The position numbers and the translations under genes are program-made. Shown piece after piece: positions 1-12,105 of a DNA stretch of 64,000 nt (position 1 is the first letter of the stretch; every line of letters starts with the position of its first letter). The notes below the pieces were generated by a model, which did not search any database, was not told the DNA's origin, and saw nothing but the letters and a program-made list of their open reading frames with translations. The stretch is taken from positions 21,508,577-21,572,576 of the forward strand of contig CM043946.1 of the NCBI GenBank assembly GCA_014529385.2, written 5' to 3'. This stretch comes from Adiantum capillus-veneris (taxonomy: Eukaryota; Streptophyta; Polypodiopsida; Polypodiales; Pteridaceae).

Positions 1-1235
1 AACCCCATATGATGTGTAGGAGTAGCTTTAGGTTAGTGATTTGATATTTATTTAGAGCTATTAATCACTGGTTTATTTACTAAAGTGCTTGTTTACATTT
101 AGGAATCTTTGAAAAGTCTTCTTTTGAGGAAAAAATGCAATAAACAGCTTTTTGTTGAGATTTTTGCATGATTGATTGATGTTGAGCATATAAGAGGGCA
201 TGTGGAAGGGTTCTATGTACAAAAACTACAATTCTGTAAACTTGGACATCATACACGTATGATGTCTCAAGGGGTATTTGGAGACCAATTTGAAAAATTT
301 GACTGTACAAGAGTGTTCAAAAGGGGATTTTACCCTAGGTCCTCACTGAGACTAGAGTTTTGACCAACTCTTTGACACCCAAAAGACAAAAGATGGAGTG
401 TCGAAAACGGAAAAAAGAAAAACTTGTGATTCTGAGCAGATTTTTGTATGAAAATTGGTAAAAGTGCCTGAAAACCAATGCTTGAGAATTGGGGATGCCT
501 ATGAATGAATTTTGTCCAAAAACTTTATCAGTAAACATCATACGTGTATGATATCTGAAAGATGATTCTGGCAACAAAAATGAACTTTTGACATTATACC
601 CATGTTCTGCGTGTTGTGTTGAGCACATACACAAAATTTCATTTCATTTGGGCTTATAGATTGATATTTAAGGATATTTTACTCTTTGGGGGATTTCCTT
701 GTCAAAAAGTGTTGATTTTGTGCATTTTTTAGTTCTAAAATTTGTTGTGAGCACATATTCCTATTGTACACATTAAGGGGCTCCTTGGGTAGGAACAAAA
801 GTCCATTCTTACCACCTAGAGATCATACACGTATGATGTCTTAGAGGCCAAATCTGAGGTGAAAAGTTACAACTGAGTGCACCCTTGTGATCTACATCAT
901 TTAGGAAGAATATAGCCTAAATTTCATTGAATTGGAAGCATTTTTGGGCTTGTAAAGACCAAAAGACAGATCTAGGAAAGTGAATTCTTGTAGTGACAAT
1001 AACCTACACAAAAACCTCAAGTTTATTTATGAAAGTTGTTGTGAGTTGCCAGTGTAGTGAAAAATCTCTGGAGTGAAATTTCACTTCATACTAACAAGTT
1101 AGACATCATACATGTACGATGTCTAAAGGGTACTTTTAGGGACCAAAATTGAAAGCTAAGCTTACCAGGGTGTTAAGCACAACAAATCAAGCCTACAGAT
1201 CAAGTTTGGGTCAATTCTGAGCACATAGACATCAT
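1..1235 (+). repeat. Retroelement leader A with periodic palindromes
   Basis: This is the untranslated leader of a gypsy-class element in + orientation, cut at both sides. The first ~300 bases match, in inverted orientation, the primer-site-proximal part of leader B (25775 down to about 25480), including the opening words aaccccatatga and ctgtaaac. It is built of units of about 285 bp. Each unit carries an 18-bp near-palindrome, at 247-264, 536-553, 821-838 and 1104-1121 (spacings 289, 285, 283). The core reads CATCATAC-AC-GTATGATG, that is 8-bp arms around two central bases. A weak remnant lies at about 1229-1247. No gag follows, because the sequence changes to an unrelated integrase scrap near 1240. 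Confidence 0.7.
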
Positions 1236-1246
1236 ATGTTGTCATG

Positions 1247-1468
1247 TCATTTTGTTTTCTTGATTTGAATAAAGTAATCTTGCTTGCTAAATATGTCCAC
1301 AATGGTCTAGATCACATTATTTCTAGTTTGAGTCTTTGGGATATCCATAAGAAAGTCCATGGCGATACTTTTTAAAGGTTGATCTTGCATAGACAAAGGT
1401 TGGAGTATCTTAGGCGACTTATGCTGATTATACTTGATCTTATGAAAAACCAAGCATTCCCTGACATA
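1247..1468 (-). pseudogene. Ty3/gypsy integrase fragment
   Basis: A minus-strand frame carries the linker between the zinc finger and catalytic core of a gypsy integrase, then the first core strand. Visible landmarks are CLVFHKIKYNQHK, then LQPL, then IAMDFLMDIPK (the usual MDF-glycine/aspartate-LP block with the first catalytic Asp), then TIVDIFSK (usual VVDRFSK). One in-frame stop follows the NNVI motif. The paired zinc-ligand cysteine and the rest of the core are absent. It is a short broken scrap unrelated to leader A beside it. Assignment to integrase is fairly sure; the clade is not determined. Confidence 0.7.
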
Positions 1469-1484
1469 CTAATTTTTAGCGGGT

Positions 1485-1661
1485 TGCCGTAATGGATGTC
1501 TATAGCATAACTATCTGGCACTAAATGACTCGGATGGGACACAAAGACTCTTTGAGGGTGTCAACCTCAAGAAGTGAACCTAACAACAAGCAAACATATT
1601 AGTCTCTATAAGAAAATCGCCATCTCACTGATCAAAACATTCTTTCTTACCACTCTAGGTC
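1485..1661 (+). repeat. LTR-like fragment related to 37000-37220
   Basis: This stretch matches 37008-37220 in the same orientation, with shared words such as gtctatagcata, actatctggcact, agactcttt and tagtctctataag. The 37-kb copy adjoins the primer-site side of element G1, so this is probably a piece of the same LTR family. Identity fades after about 1661. No partner LTR or target duplication was found. Confidence 0.5.
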
Positions 1662-3730
1662 ATCACGTCATTTCAATGATTAAACAGATTTGGATAGCTA
1701 TGAGACTTAAAGAAAAGCTATATTAGGTCTAAGGGGACATGTCTACAAAATCTGGAAGTATTTCAATAAGGTACCAAAATCACGATCCATCATTCACCAG
1801 GTCATAAAAATTGCAATTGAAGCATTCAAACAGGTCTACCTAAGGTCTAATAATACTCTCCTATGGTCAAAATGTCATTAAAAAATGAAATAAGCACTCA
1901 AAATTGAAGATAAGGCTCGCAGATACAAAGTCACAAACACTTGATGCGCTTACACTTGAATGAAAGAGCAAGAGAAGAGGAACACAATGCAATTTTTGGA
2001 ATCAAAATAGGATTACCCAATCATGAGATAAAGTGATTACAAATCTGAGTTATGTAAGTACTTGACAATACGTACAACATAGCTCCTTTCTTTATCCAAA
2101 GATAAGCCTCTTTTCATACCAAGGTTATTATCTTTTATACCTAGGGATTTCTAAATAGCCAGTGGTTAGGCTCACATGGGCCTTTACAAAGAGGAATCCC
2201 AATCCTCGAGTGAGTACTTCCGAGAGGACAAGAAACCGAGCGAGCATAAGCAATGAGAAATATTAGATAAAGATCTCAATAGTTACTCTATAGAGTATAG
2301 TGTAGCAAAGTAACCATATTGCATCTCAAATAGTCTCAAACAAAAGAGCCATACTCTTCCTTTAATGTGTTCACACAGACGTTGATACACAATCATATTC
2401 TTGCTTTTGAACCATCTTGCTGAGAAGATTTCAAAACTCTATTTGTGCAAACTTATTCTCCATGGTAAATTCACATGTTGCAATTGTCATAAATTCGTGC
2501 ACAAATAGATCAAAAGATGGTAACTCAAATGCCACATGTCCATCATAATGGATAGGTAGCTCTTAAATTTGATATCCTTTGCTTTCTTGAGTGCCATGTG
2601 TAGGTTGCTTTGTGAAGGCATTGCATGTAGTATACCAACTATTATGGAGGGACCATCGAACTATTACTAGTGTGTCCTTCATTCTAATGCCTTGTGTGCT
2701 TTCAATAGCAATGCGAGCCTTCTAGAATTGAAATTAGCCATGATTGAGAAGGAAGATTTGTTCACCACTAGCAAGTTCAGTAGCCTTTATCTTTACCTGC
2801 TCTCCCATTAGAGTTAATGGATGCAAATTGAATGCATTAGTTATTTCATAATGTTGTATCACAAAAAGCGATAGAAAGTGCATAGATGCTATCATCAAAC
2901 ATAAGAACAATCTTGTGGCACATTGTCATCCATAAATGGTTATGTGCCTACCCATGGTTGACTGCAACATGAGGAATTTCAAACTCCAAGCAAACCTTTT
3001 TGAGAAATCTCAAAAAAGAGAAAAACCCACAAGATACATAGAACTTAAATCATAATAGAAACATTTAGCATCAAATTACATATTACAATCTACCTATCAT
3101 TGTCGTTAAAAGTCTAGAGCATTCCTTATGGAGACTTTAATCATCCACCCTTATATTAACTCCTTGATTATCCAAGCTTATGCTCCCTCCTTTAAATCAC
3201 AGCTTGTGGTCATCAGTGTTAAATCCATGGTAGATGCTTGGACAAGTAAATGAGTGTGTGTGTGTGTGCGCGTGCACGCGTGTGCAATGTTGTGGAGGGG
3301 AGAGGAGGGTTTCTTATTACATAATATTATGGCAAGTGCTTCTGAGGAAGTTACATAAGAAGTAGATTTGGTAGATCATATTGGTAGGTTGGAGCCAATA
3401 TGAACAATGTGTATTTGCAACCTTTGGTGCTAGATTGTACCTTATTGAAATTGGAGATAATATTTTTTGGGTGAGTGACTCCATTTTGTCTAGCTCGCAA
3501 AAAAAATCTTTCTCGTATAATCATGACACTTGAGAAACGAAGAGGAAAAGGAAAATATCCTTCACATCACATACTTGAAGATAATAGTTTTCATGGACTA
3601 TGAACTCTTTTATAGTTTTCACGGTGAGTTGCAAAAGAGGAGGCCCGAATCGCGAGGACTTTGTGGCCAAGGGTGGGAGAGGTGATGAAGATCATAAGGT
3701 ACTGTTGACATGAACGATAATCACCACTTG
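1662..3730. other. No assignable gene; decayed intergenic sequence
   Basis: Both strands are closed by stops in all frames over any useful length. Composition is AT-rich. A short GT/GC dinucleotide tract lies at about 3254-3285. I recognise no domain or terminal repeat here. Confidence 0.5.
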
Positions 3731-3815
3731 CATGAAACAGCTTGGCAATCACCTCTTATGCAATGCCTTCGCAATCACCTCGGCCCCATCTTTCGGCGAG
3801 AACAAAAATGAAGAA

Positions 3816-3818
<3 letters not shown>

Positions 3819-3910
<92 letters not shown>

Positions 3911-3915
3911 GAGAG
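3819..3915. repeat. Compound (TG)n(AG)n microsatellite
   Basis: About 19 TG units run straight into about 29 AG units with one interruption. The tract creates long false reading frames on both strands, seen as poly-CV/RE or poly-LS/TH peptides. Confidence 0.95.
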
Positions 3916-3918
3916 AAT

Positions 3919-4092
3919 CTCAACACACGCGGGACAAGGGGCACTCACGAGCAGCAATATATGAGCTTCAGTGTCAATCAACATCGTATACAAGAGCTTT
4001 GGCGCTCCGATATGCATCTCCACGTAGTACTTCTTGTCATTCAAGCTGATTTGCTTCTGCGCATTAATCAACTCACCGAATGTCGTCGTCAT
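3919..4092 (-). pseudogene. Aspartic protease fragment (retropepsin- or A1-like)
   Basis: The minus strand encodes KKYYVEMHIGAPKLLYTMLI followed by DTEAHILLL. This has the layout of an aspartic protease N-terminal lobe: a beta strand, IG-x-P, then the catalytic D-T-G loop. Here the loop reads DTE, so the essential glycine is lost. The trailing cysteines (APCPACVE) recall plant pepsin-like enzymes, while DT-x-AH recalls a retroelement protease; I cannot choose between them. The frame runs into the AG microsatellite and ends. An adjoining minus-strand frame at 4100-4378 might be the upstream part but matches nothing I know. Confidence 0.45.
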
Positions 4093-4099
4093 ACTTGCA

Positions 4100-4378
4100 T
4101 TAGTAGTCAGCAGGATTTTTGGTTATCTGAAAGGAGGTGATAATTTGTTGCAGGCATCCACCATTGCAAAGCCTATGAACTCTCACCTGAAGCCAGTTGT
4201 GAGTGGCCTTGCACCTCAACTCGTAGGGCAAAACAACAAGAAGACGGCACATGTCCACCTGTGTGAGCTCATTCCCAAGATCATGCGTAGCAACAAAATC
4301 AGTCCTTCTGAATCCCACCGTCATGTACATCGTCAACAGATGACATATCTCGTTTTGTCTCTCTCCCCCCGCCCCCAA
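4100..4378 (-). pseudogene. Unrecognised reading frame upstream of the protease fragment
   Basis: A 92-codon minus-strand frame sits just upstream of the aspartic-protease fragment and in a different frame from it. It includes the string LPYELRCKATHNWLQ, which vaguely resembles gag-type sequence before a protease. I do not recognise it with confidence. If it is gag, the pair would be the remains of one retroelement gag-protease region. Confidence 0.2.
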
Positions 4379-4765
4379 CCCTCCTCTGTCTCTAAGCTAG
4401 CACAACATCTTGGTAGATTCCCCCACCTCAAAACATTTGAACATAGCTACTCTTGTTGGGGGTCGCTTGCACGCCATCGTGTGATCCTTGCTATAGGAAT
4501 GATGCAAGAGAATGTTTGACACTTGTCCTTGTTGTAGAGTACTTGATGCAAAGTTTGACACTGGAGAGCTCATGTGTCCTCACTATAGAATTACTCAGTG
4601 GAGAATTTGATGTCGACCATCCTCACTACAGTGTTACTCGGGCCGTGACACCCATCTTTGCTGCAAATTTACCCAGGCCATCATGGAGTACTATCATAAC
4701 TGCACTCATGTTCAATTCCATGATCGACACCAACTGGATCTGGAGACTGTTAGAGAGAAAGAGTG

Positions 4766-5821
4766 ATTTCGTATTTTTGGATGTGATTACAGTTGTATCT
4801 AAGAGTGCGTGCTCGCCCCAGCCACGTTGGCACGAGCACCCGTGCTGGCACGAGCACCGGCATAATATAAAGTGGTCCGCTGTTTAATTGCCTGCCAAGG
4901 GCTCATTATCAGAGCCCAACACGTCTCGCACGGTTGTTTGCAAGAAAGAAGAAGAAGTAGAGCTCGTTGCGATTGTAAGCAGAAATAGTAGCTACAATAT
5001 TATATTCAGGGTGGCCAAGGAAGCTTGCAAGCGGTCATGGGAGGAGAGGCAGGAGCAACTGGGGAGGGGGAGGGTGGACGTGGAGGGCGGAAGGTATGGC
5101 CTGCAACGGCGCAAGGCAGCCTATTGAGATCATATTGAGGGCATGGGCGACATCACAGCCCGCATAAGCGGGCTTCAGCTGGTAGGCGAGCTTGAGCAAG
5201 AGGAGGAGGAGGAGCGGTAGGGGTCGCGGAGGAATGCTTCGTGCGGGCTGCTGTCTGGCAGCTACACCAAGAGCTACAGAACGTACGCTCCCATCTGGCG
5301 GCGCTGGAGACGGAGGAGGAGCCACCCGACCTTCTACAAGCTCGTAATATGCTTCAGAATATGCTTACACTTCAAGCATCCGGTGGTACTGCAGCTACTG
5401 GTGATGAGCTCAACCTGGGACCGGCACTCACCCTGCCAGGCATAGTTAATGATCCCCTCCCGCCAGCTATCATTAATAATTATAGTCGCATGCTGCAATA
5501 TCAGGTCAACAACCTTATTGATGGTATGGACCGCCGCCTCACCCTCTTGCAAGCTATTGTACCCCTCCGCTTAACACTGGCTCCCCCCGGCGACTCCAGG
5601 CCTTCTTTGCCCAACTGAGATTCAAGGAGACATTCTATCTTCACCTTCAACTTTGTGCATGCCGACTTTTTATGGTTTGTGTTTCTTAATTACGTACTTC
5701 ACTAATGTCACTCGTCATAATTCAAATACTTAGTTGAGCCATTTTTCTGCTCTTTTGAGGCATGCGAATACATAATCTTGTATTCACACTTACACTGTAA
5801 TCACATCCAACAATACGAAAT
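4766..5821. mobile_element. 1-kb segment bounded by 28-bp inverted repeats
   Basis: Positions 4766-4793 and 5794-5821 are inverted copies matching at 27 of 28 bases (core ATTTCGTATT, then TTGGATGTGATTACAGT). Between them lies sequence more GC-rich than its surroundings, with the ORF at 5241-5618. A non-autonomous DNA transposon, possibly one carrying a captured gene fragment, would explain this. I found no convincing target-site duplication outside the repeats, so the class is open. Confidence 0.5.
5241..5618 (+). CDS. Hypothetical 125-aa protein inside the inverted-repeat segment
   Basis: The frame starts MRAAVWQLHQELQNVRS and is open for 125 codons to a TGA at 5616. The first 40 residues favour a helical, possibly coiled-coil region (heptad-like leucines, acidic LETEEEPP). 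The middle is rich in leucine and asparagine, and the end is proline-rich (LAPPGDSRP). GC content and codon use differ from the AT-rich flanks. I recognise no family. It may be a real exon captured by the inverted-repeat element, or chance coding capacity in GC-rich DNA. A further open stretch on the same strand at 4888-5127 has a similar composition. Confidence 0.3.
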   Translation: MRAAVWQLHQELQNVRSHLAALETEEEPPDLLQARNMLQNMLTLQASGGTAATGDELNLGPALTLPGIVNDPLPPAIINNYSRMLQYQVNNLIDGMDRRLTLLQAIVPLRLTLAPPGDSRPSLPN

Positions 5822-7208
5822 GAGACCCTAATTGTGTAGGGCTGCTAGAGAGAAATAGCGCAATAGCAATGACAATGAGGCCCACACCATCATTGATTCA
5901 CACACAATGATGTTTAATTGCATGTCTAACACTTAGATATGGAGGGAGTATTGGTAATAGTGCATGGTAGGTAGAGAGACAATGCAACAACAATGTCTAT
6001 GAGTCACACACCTTGTGTGACAGTGTGACACTGAGGTTAAGCCACATTGCAAATTGCAAAAGCAATGCTTGTGAGGTACACATGCTGTGCGACATTGCAA
6101 AGGTAGAAAACACCTCAATGCCTTTTGTTTTGTTAAAGCTAAGCCGGTTACAATGGTAACTATGTCAAAGTCGGCATACTTACAAACTTGTGTGCATAGA
6201 TCCCCTCCTGTAACCATGACTGAGGCATATTTTTAAAAAAAAACAACTAAAAACTATGCCTCGTGTTATAATTGCCTAAGCTGACAATACAAGGACTCTA
6301 GTTTGCAGGCAGTAACTCAAGATGAGTCAAAGTGTCGCGACAATATGGAGATATTTCAAGAAGCTGAGAACCATACCATTGATGGACTATAGTTTCACCT
6401 AGTAGCACTTAACCGTAAATGGATATTAATTAAGAGCATCAATAGTGGTTGTGGAGAGAATGTCAAGATGGATGTAGAATGGGAGGACTACTGGCAATTA
6501 GCAATCATGCAAGTTGGGAGGGGTAGACAACCCTGTATCAGTTAGAGGGGGTCACAACACTGATGATGATGCAAGGGAGCAACCCATCCTCAGGGTCTTC
6601 CAGCTCCAACCATCATCATCCTTTCTGTCATTGGTATGGTCATCAATATCCTCTCTCTATTGAGCCCACAACTCATGATTCTCACTTACCAAAATTGGTT
6701 ACTGACTATTTCCAAAGTTGCATGGGTTGCAACTCCACATAGTAATGAGAACTACTTCAAATCACATGACCAAATCATTACTCTTAATCACATCACCTAG
6801 AGTGTGGATAGTTGTGGGATAAATTACCTCCCTACACCTCCGCTATAAACAAAAGAAAATAAAGACAGACAATGGGCATACTTAATAAAGTTTCTAGTTC
6901 ATAATTCAAATACATGGAATGAAATGTAAGTATGAAAAAAATTAAGAGCATACATAGTACAACATGGGTAGATGTCATTTTGATATTCGCTCGGGTTTTA
7001 GTTCGCTTGGAAAATCTCGCTCGGGCTACGGTAAGACTCCTTTACAAATATCATGAAAGAATTACAACTCATACAATAGATCTCCTACTATGGAGTCATG
7101 ATTTACACATAGTATAGCTACAATAGCTCAAAAATATAATAGAGTACAATTATATTTAAAATGTGGTGCCCGACTAGGTAGGGGCTCGTATGCTTAAATT
7201 ATCAAACA
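5822..7208. other. No gene seen; right end may hold decayed LTR of G1
   Basis: No domain is recognisable in any frame. The end at about 7208 (atcaaaca followed by ctcccccc) mirrors the LTR end and purine tract of G2 at 17051-17066. The last part is therefore probably the 3' LTR of G1, but I could not align it to the 37-kb LTR. Words such as gctcgggttttagttcgctt at 6990-7010 recur loosely near 57860. Confidence 0.35.
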
Positions 7209-7220
7209 CTCCCCCCTTCC

Positions 7221-8700
7221 TAGATTGTGTTGTCCCTTGACATGACTATGTGCAATATGCTCATTAGGATTAAGGTTGGTCTTTAGCTTTGAAATTTCTA
7301 TGTAGTTGATGACACTCCCCTCTTCCTTCAGAGTGATTTATATCTGAGATGTGTTCTAGTTGAAATGTGAGTTGGGCTTCTATTGTTGAGGCAATTTTGC
7401 ATTTTGTTGCAATTCTCCTTTTTGTTTCCACTTTTGGCAATGAAGATGGCTATTGGTGTTGCCTACCTTTTTGGGAACTGAGCCTCTTTGGGTAGTTGAC
7501 TTTATGAAGGATCTTTTCCTTGGGTTCCATTGCAATATCAGTCCTCTATTATATTTCACCAACTTTGAATTATTGTGTGCACTCCTTATGATTGTTTTGA
7601 TAGCTTTCTTGTTGAATTTATCATTGCTTGTCAAATTTTTTTGTATGCCATTCTTCGACTTGCCATTGTTTAATGGAGCTTTGCTGTTGTCCTTGAAGAT
7701 AAGAGTTTCTCTTGACAAGCATAGTTCAGACTCACCGTTGTTGCTCTAATTCTTGAATGATTGATATGGGTAACAATTTCCTTATTGCTAGTACCTAATG
7801 TAGAAGGAATATATACAAGAGAATAGTGATGAGTGTTTCTAGATTAGGGTCTAATATTTGGATGATCAAAAGGAAAAATCTCGGTGGAAAAAAGTGTCTT
7901 TGGTATATGCTCTTATTGGAGTTGAGCAGTTGGGCTTTAAGTACTAGTTCATGCAAGGTGAGTGCTTGGAAGAAACAAAGGAAACATATCTAATGCAAGT
8001 GTCAGCTATGAGACACTCTATATGCATATGAGAAGTTTATCAAACAAAATCATGCACTGTGAAAGATGGAGTTGATGGGTGCTTCAAGGAACAAATGTAG
8101 CACATGTAACATCAAAGTGTGTCATAATAGCTTCCAATTTCCAAGAAGGGTTTTTGATGTAGAAGCTTATCCACTCATACCCACGGTGCTCACCTCATGT
8201 GAGTTTTTTTTGGACTTCCTTCTTCACTTCGCCAGAATTAAAATACATAGACTTAGACTCTTATGCTCACCTATACCATCATCAGCGACACAACATAAAT
8301 ATGATAATTTCTTCCATCTTGAGTAGCAACTAGAATAATTAAGACTCTTAGACCACTGAGAATATTACTTGAGTCTCTGGGAATAACGTCTCACTTATTT
8401 AGTGGCTTAACTGCTCGACTTTGACTCTTGTGCCATGTATTTTTAATGGCAATTTGGACATACGTGTTCAAGGCCAAAAAACCAATTCCATAGATTTTTG
8501 AGATTTAAGCCTCTTTCATTGTTTTGGTCTTTGGATGCCACCATTTTGTCCAATAGGTTGGCATACTTTGCTCCTCTTGATTTGTTTGTTGTATGTTAAT
8601 AGTACTTTGTGAAACTGGTTCTACAACTGTAGTAGGAACTGATGGAGTCTTTGCTTTACCTACCATGAGAAGTGATTGTAGATGTTTGGGGTTCTCTGTG
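7221..8700 (-). pseudogene. G1 3' region, matches G2 17100-18060
   Basis: This segment lies between the G1 purine tract and the tail repeats. It is homologous to G2 over several hundred bases, with shared text around 7800-7960 and 8050-8340 against 17429-17600 and 17690-17960. Frames are short on both strands, so no protein can be named. Its retention in both elements suggests a 3' untranslated or formerly coding section of this retroelement family. Confidence 0.5.
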
Positions 8701-8712
8701 ATTGACTTTCAA

Positions 8713-8918
8713 TTTTAGAACCCAACTTGTGTGTAATCTCCATGTAGCTGTCTTTTGCATTTGTCCTTTTGCTATGACTTGATGGACACTAGGACTTGGT
8801 ATCCATATTAGGTTATTTTAGAACCCACCTTGTGTTTAATCAACACGTAACTGTCTTTTGCATTTGTCCTTTTTCTATGACTTGATGGACACTAGGATTT
8901 GGTATCCATATCTAATTA
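8713..8918. repeat. Tandem duplication, 103-bp unit
   Basis: Two copies start with ttttagaaccca at 8713 and 8816 and differ by a few substitutions. Each contains a minus-strand Trp-Ile-Pro codon run (plus-strand ggtatccata), so this is expansion of the W-[IV]-P-K tail found also in G2. Confidence 0.75.
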
Positions 8919-9822
8919 TTAGTGTTGTAAAAGCCTTGCTTTTGTAGTAGAAGATGAGGTATCTATATGGAGGTTGTATCACCCTTGGTTTTGATTGGCT
9001 TTTGTTGACTCTTGGTTGTGATTGATTGCCTTTGGGAGCCTTGTACTACATGATTGATCTTAGTTGTTCGAGTTTGAGCTACTACTTTTGGTAACCATGT
9101 TTGAGAGTTACCTTCTTAAAATCCTTGTGCTTTGAGTAGCTCGATTGGAAACATCTGCTTCTTCACATGTCTTTGTTGGGTAGCTTGGTAGAAATTTGAC
9201 TTTATTACCGATATTTATTGCATTGCTTATTTCTTTGAAGGTCTTTTCTTTTTCCTTTTGTGGTTGTTCTTTCTTTTGATTGAGATTTTTGTCTTTTGTT
9301 GATAAATCAAATTTATCTTTGTAGAGATTTTTTCTTGAGGTGAGGAGGTCGAGGCTATTATCTTAGTCTTTTTGGACCAAACATCAACTTTTCCTTGAAA
9401 GTAACCTTGAGTAGTGATTGACTCATTTGATGCTACCCACCCTATTACCTTTGGTTGTTGAGTTTGAACTTGTGATTAGTGTATCCAAACTGGATCTTTG
9501 ACTTTGATGTGCTCTTTGGATACTAACACTTGGTTGATTATTTTTGGCTTTTTTTGGAGGCTTTATTGTGATGGAAAATGTGGTTGATAAACTTCTTGCT
9601 TAGGTTTCCATTGCAGTGTCAATGGTTTGACTTTTGATATAGAGGCCGTGTAGGAATATTGATGGAGACTCATTGAAGGTAAGTTTGACAAGCGAGGTGG
9701 ATCTGCTTTATGTTTTTCTTTAGCTTTACCTTTTTTCCTGTGGTTGGTTGTTTCTTTTTTTCATGGACTTGAGATGCTTTTGGGACTATTATTTTTGTTG
9801 TTGTTGACGCTTTTTGTTGTTG

Positions 9823-10140
9823 TCAAAAGAAGATGTTTATCCAAATTTTTGTCAGGACTAGACTATCTTTGACGTGATGGGAGTTGATTATGTAGAAATT
9901 TTCCTTCAACTCCTTAGTACTCAACTTAAGTACAACTTTTTCCATGCCAAAGCTAGAAATTGGTAGTTTGAAACTTGTGTATACTTTTTCTTCTAGCTCT
10001 TTGATTGGTGGTTTTTCCATCATTATCCAAGTGCCATAAGACATTAGATTCTTTGTAGCATAAGGATCTATCATAGCCAAGCATGTAATTTTGAGTCTTG
10101 TTTTTCTATATAAGCTAAATTTGATCACTATAGGAGACAA
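9823..10140 (-). pseudogene. G1 open stretch downstream of protease
   Basis: A 105-codon frame with conventional amino-acid composition, containing SYGTWIMMEKPPIKELEEK and KLSTKELKENFYIINSHH. It lies downstream of the protease relic in element orientation. I do not see a counterpart in the equivalent part of G2, so either G2 lost it or G1 gained it. The family is not recognised. Flanking frames are closed by stops. Confidence 0.35.
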
Positions 10141-10399
10141 TCAATCTTTGTTCTTCTCTTGATCTTGAGTTTGTTGAGCATCTGATGTGGAACTTGGAAA
10201 CACTGCTTTTTTTATCTGCTTTTAGTTGTGCATTTTTTGGAGTTGGCTTCTTTGAAACCACTACTATTGATTTTTTAGGTATGTCAATGATGACATAGTC
10301 TTATGGTTGCTTTTCTTCCTTCACGGTGCTTTTGCATCATTATTCATGACGTAGTTGTTTGTCTCACCTTTTTTTCTTTCATATGCGCAATTTTCATTA

Positions 10400-11315
10400 G
10401 CTTCCTTCAATACCTTTATCATTAAATATGGAACTATGTCATTGCCTTCCTCACAAAACTTTGTAGGTGTCATTTAATTCATGCACACACCTAGACTAGC
10501 CAAGATTTGGTTCCATCCAAAAAACTCAAATAAATCCTCAGGGAATGGTTCTGGGATTTATTCTTTGTCCTCTACAATTAAACTTTCTAAAATACAATCC
10601 TCTTTGACTAAAATTTCATATTTTGAAGCTCCACACATCCAAAGTGTGTTTTGGTTTACAACCATACCGAGATTTTTGGTTTGTTTATGGTTGGTGAATC
10701 AAGCTTCTCAACAAGTGTCTTTGTGATATCTCTATAGCTGTGGTCTTTTATATTTGCCCTTGTGGTTGTGTCTTTATGTCTCAAGCAGATATGGTCATAA
10801 CTCAATCTTGAACCATTTTAAGTTTCCTCATGAATGGACATCCCAAAATTATAGCAAAATTGTTGTCTTTCTCAAAATCTAATATTATAAATGTATGTTC
10901 ATATTCTATTACACAAGATGTTACACCTATTTGTTCCAGCATACCCATCAGTCTCTTGACATAAGCATCTACGAGTTGTAGTTTTATTCAGCTTTTTCTA
11001 AGAGCCGGTCAAGTATGTCCATTTTTATGACCCCTTTGTGCTCCACTAGTAAGGTGGTATTCCTTTCTCTCCTTCACAATAATCTCCCACCTTGTGTACA
11101 CGTCCTGATTTTACCTTAGGTTTTTCTTCTGTCATTTTACCCATTTGATCATCTAAGGAAATATCTTGAAGAGGATTTTTCAATCCCACCTTCTCTATAT
11201 TTTTACACACTTCTCCCCATGGTGGATGTGGTCTGATTTTTGACAACTTTGAGAGATTAAACTTGCATTGTATAGGATTAGACATCAATTCATACAAAAT
11301 TTTAGTATCCATCAT
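10400..11315 (-). pseudogene. G1 protease region, decayed
   Basis: The N-terminal part (11315-11046) carries IRPHPPWGEVCKNIEKVGLK and VGDYCEGEKG. These match the equivalent G2 sequence before its protease (IRPNMWANVGKCLEKFGVK, VGEYYEGEDG). The catalytic region at about 10760-11040 is too mutated to read as protein. At the nucleotide level 10450-10640 still aligns with G2 19880-20020, for example tcacaaaactttgt and gaaatggttctgggat or close variants. Confidence 0.6.
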
Positions 11316-12105
11316 TTTTGGTGTGGCTTTCCACTGAGATGGTACTATCTAACCTCAAATTTGGCTTCATGTTCTCCTGTATACGATGTTACAATTTGTA
11401 GAGAGTGTGTTTTACTCTCTTCAGATGCTATAGATCCAACATCACCATAAAGTGATTGAATGTCCACGTTTTAATATTCCTGGTGTATGTTTATCTCACG
11501 AATATGAACAAATTTTTATGTTTCACTTCCTTATTTTGCACTCCTAATTGCTTCCCATAACTCACTTGGCATGGTTCCTCTACCTTTGGGATAGGTGTTA
11601 TAAATTATGAATTTTGTATCATTAATGGTGTTGGCCACTACCGGTTCTTGTAATTGAATCTCCAAGTTATTGGTTTTTTTGTGGTGCAATTTTTATTTTC
11701 ATATCCTTTTGTGGTTGTGGTTCTTGTTTTGGTTTGATATTTGTTCAAGGAGACATTTCAATGATCTTTGCCTTTGGAGCTTCAAATTCAACTCTTGGTT
11801 GTTTTGTTTCAAGAAATGGGCTAGATAGTGTAAGTTCCATTAATGCTCGTGCAGTCTCTATCAACTTTTTGCATATCTCTAGTCTCTGCTTCTCTACCTC
11901 AAGAGGAGGATAAGTCATCCATCATTGCTCTAGAGTTTGGTTGGTCTTCAATCTAGCCTCAAATGATTGCAACATAGCGTCTAACAGCTCTAGAACTTTG
12001 TCTACCAACACTTATCCTGTTGATAATATCTTAAATTATTTTTCTTTCTTTGTTAGTTCCTTGTAAGGCTTCTCTTTTCTTAGCTGCTCTTTTGCTTGAT
12101 GCAAT

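Noticed and set aside
3732-4049. Long frames of Cys-Val / Arg-Glu / Leu-Ser repeats (also near 37600, 38600, 48100)
   Set aside because: They are translations of TG, AG and CT microsatellites.
4034-4519. 161-codon + strand ORF
   Set aside because: Overlaps the protease-like minus-strand frame, no recognisable domain, irregular composition.
4895-4920. tatcagagcccaac as a copia primer site of another element
   Set aside because: Only a partial match, without an LTR end beside it.
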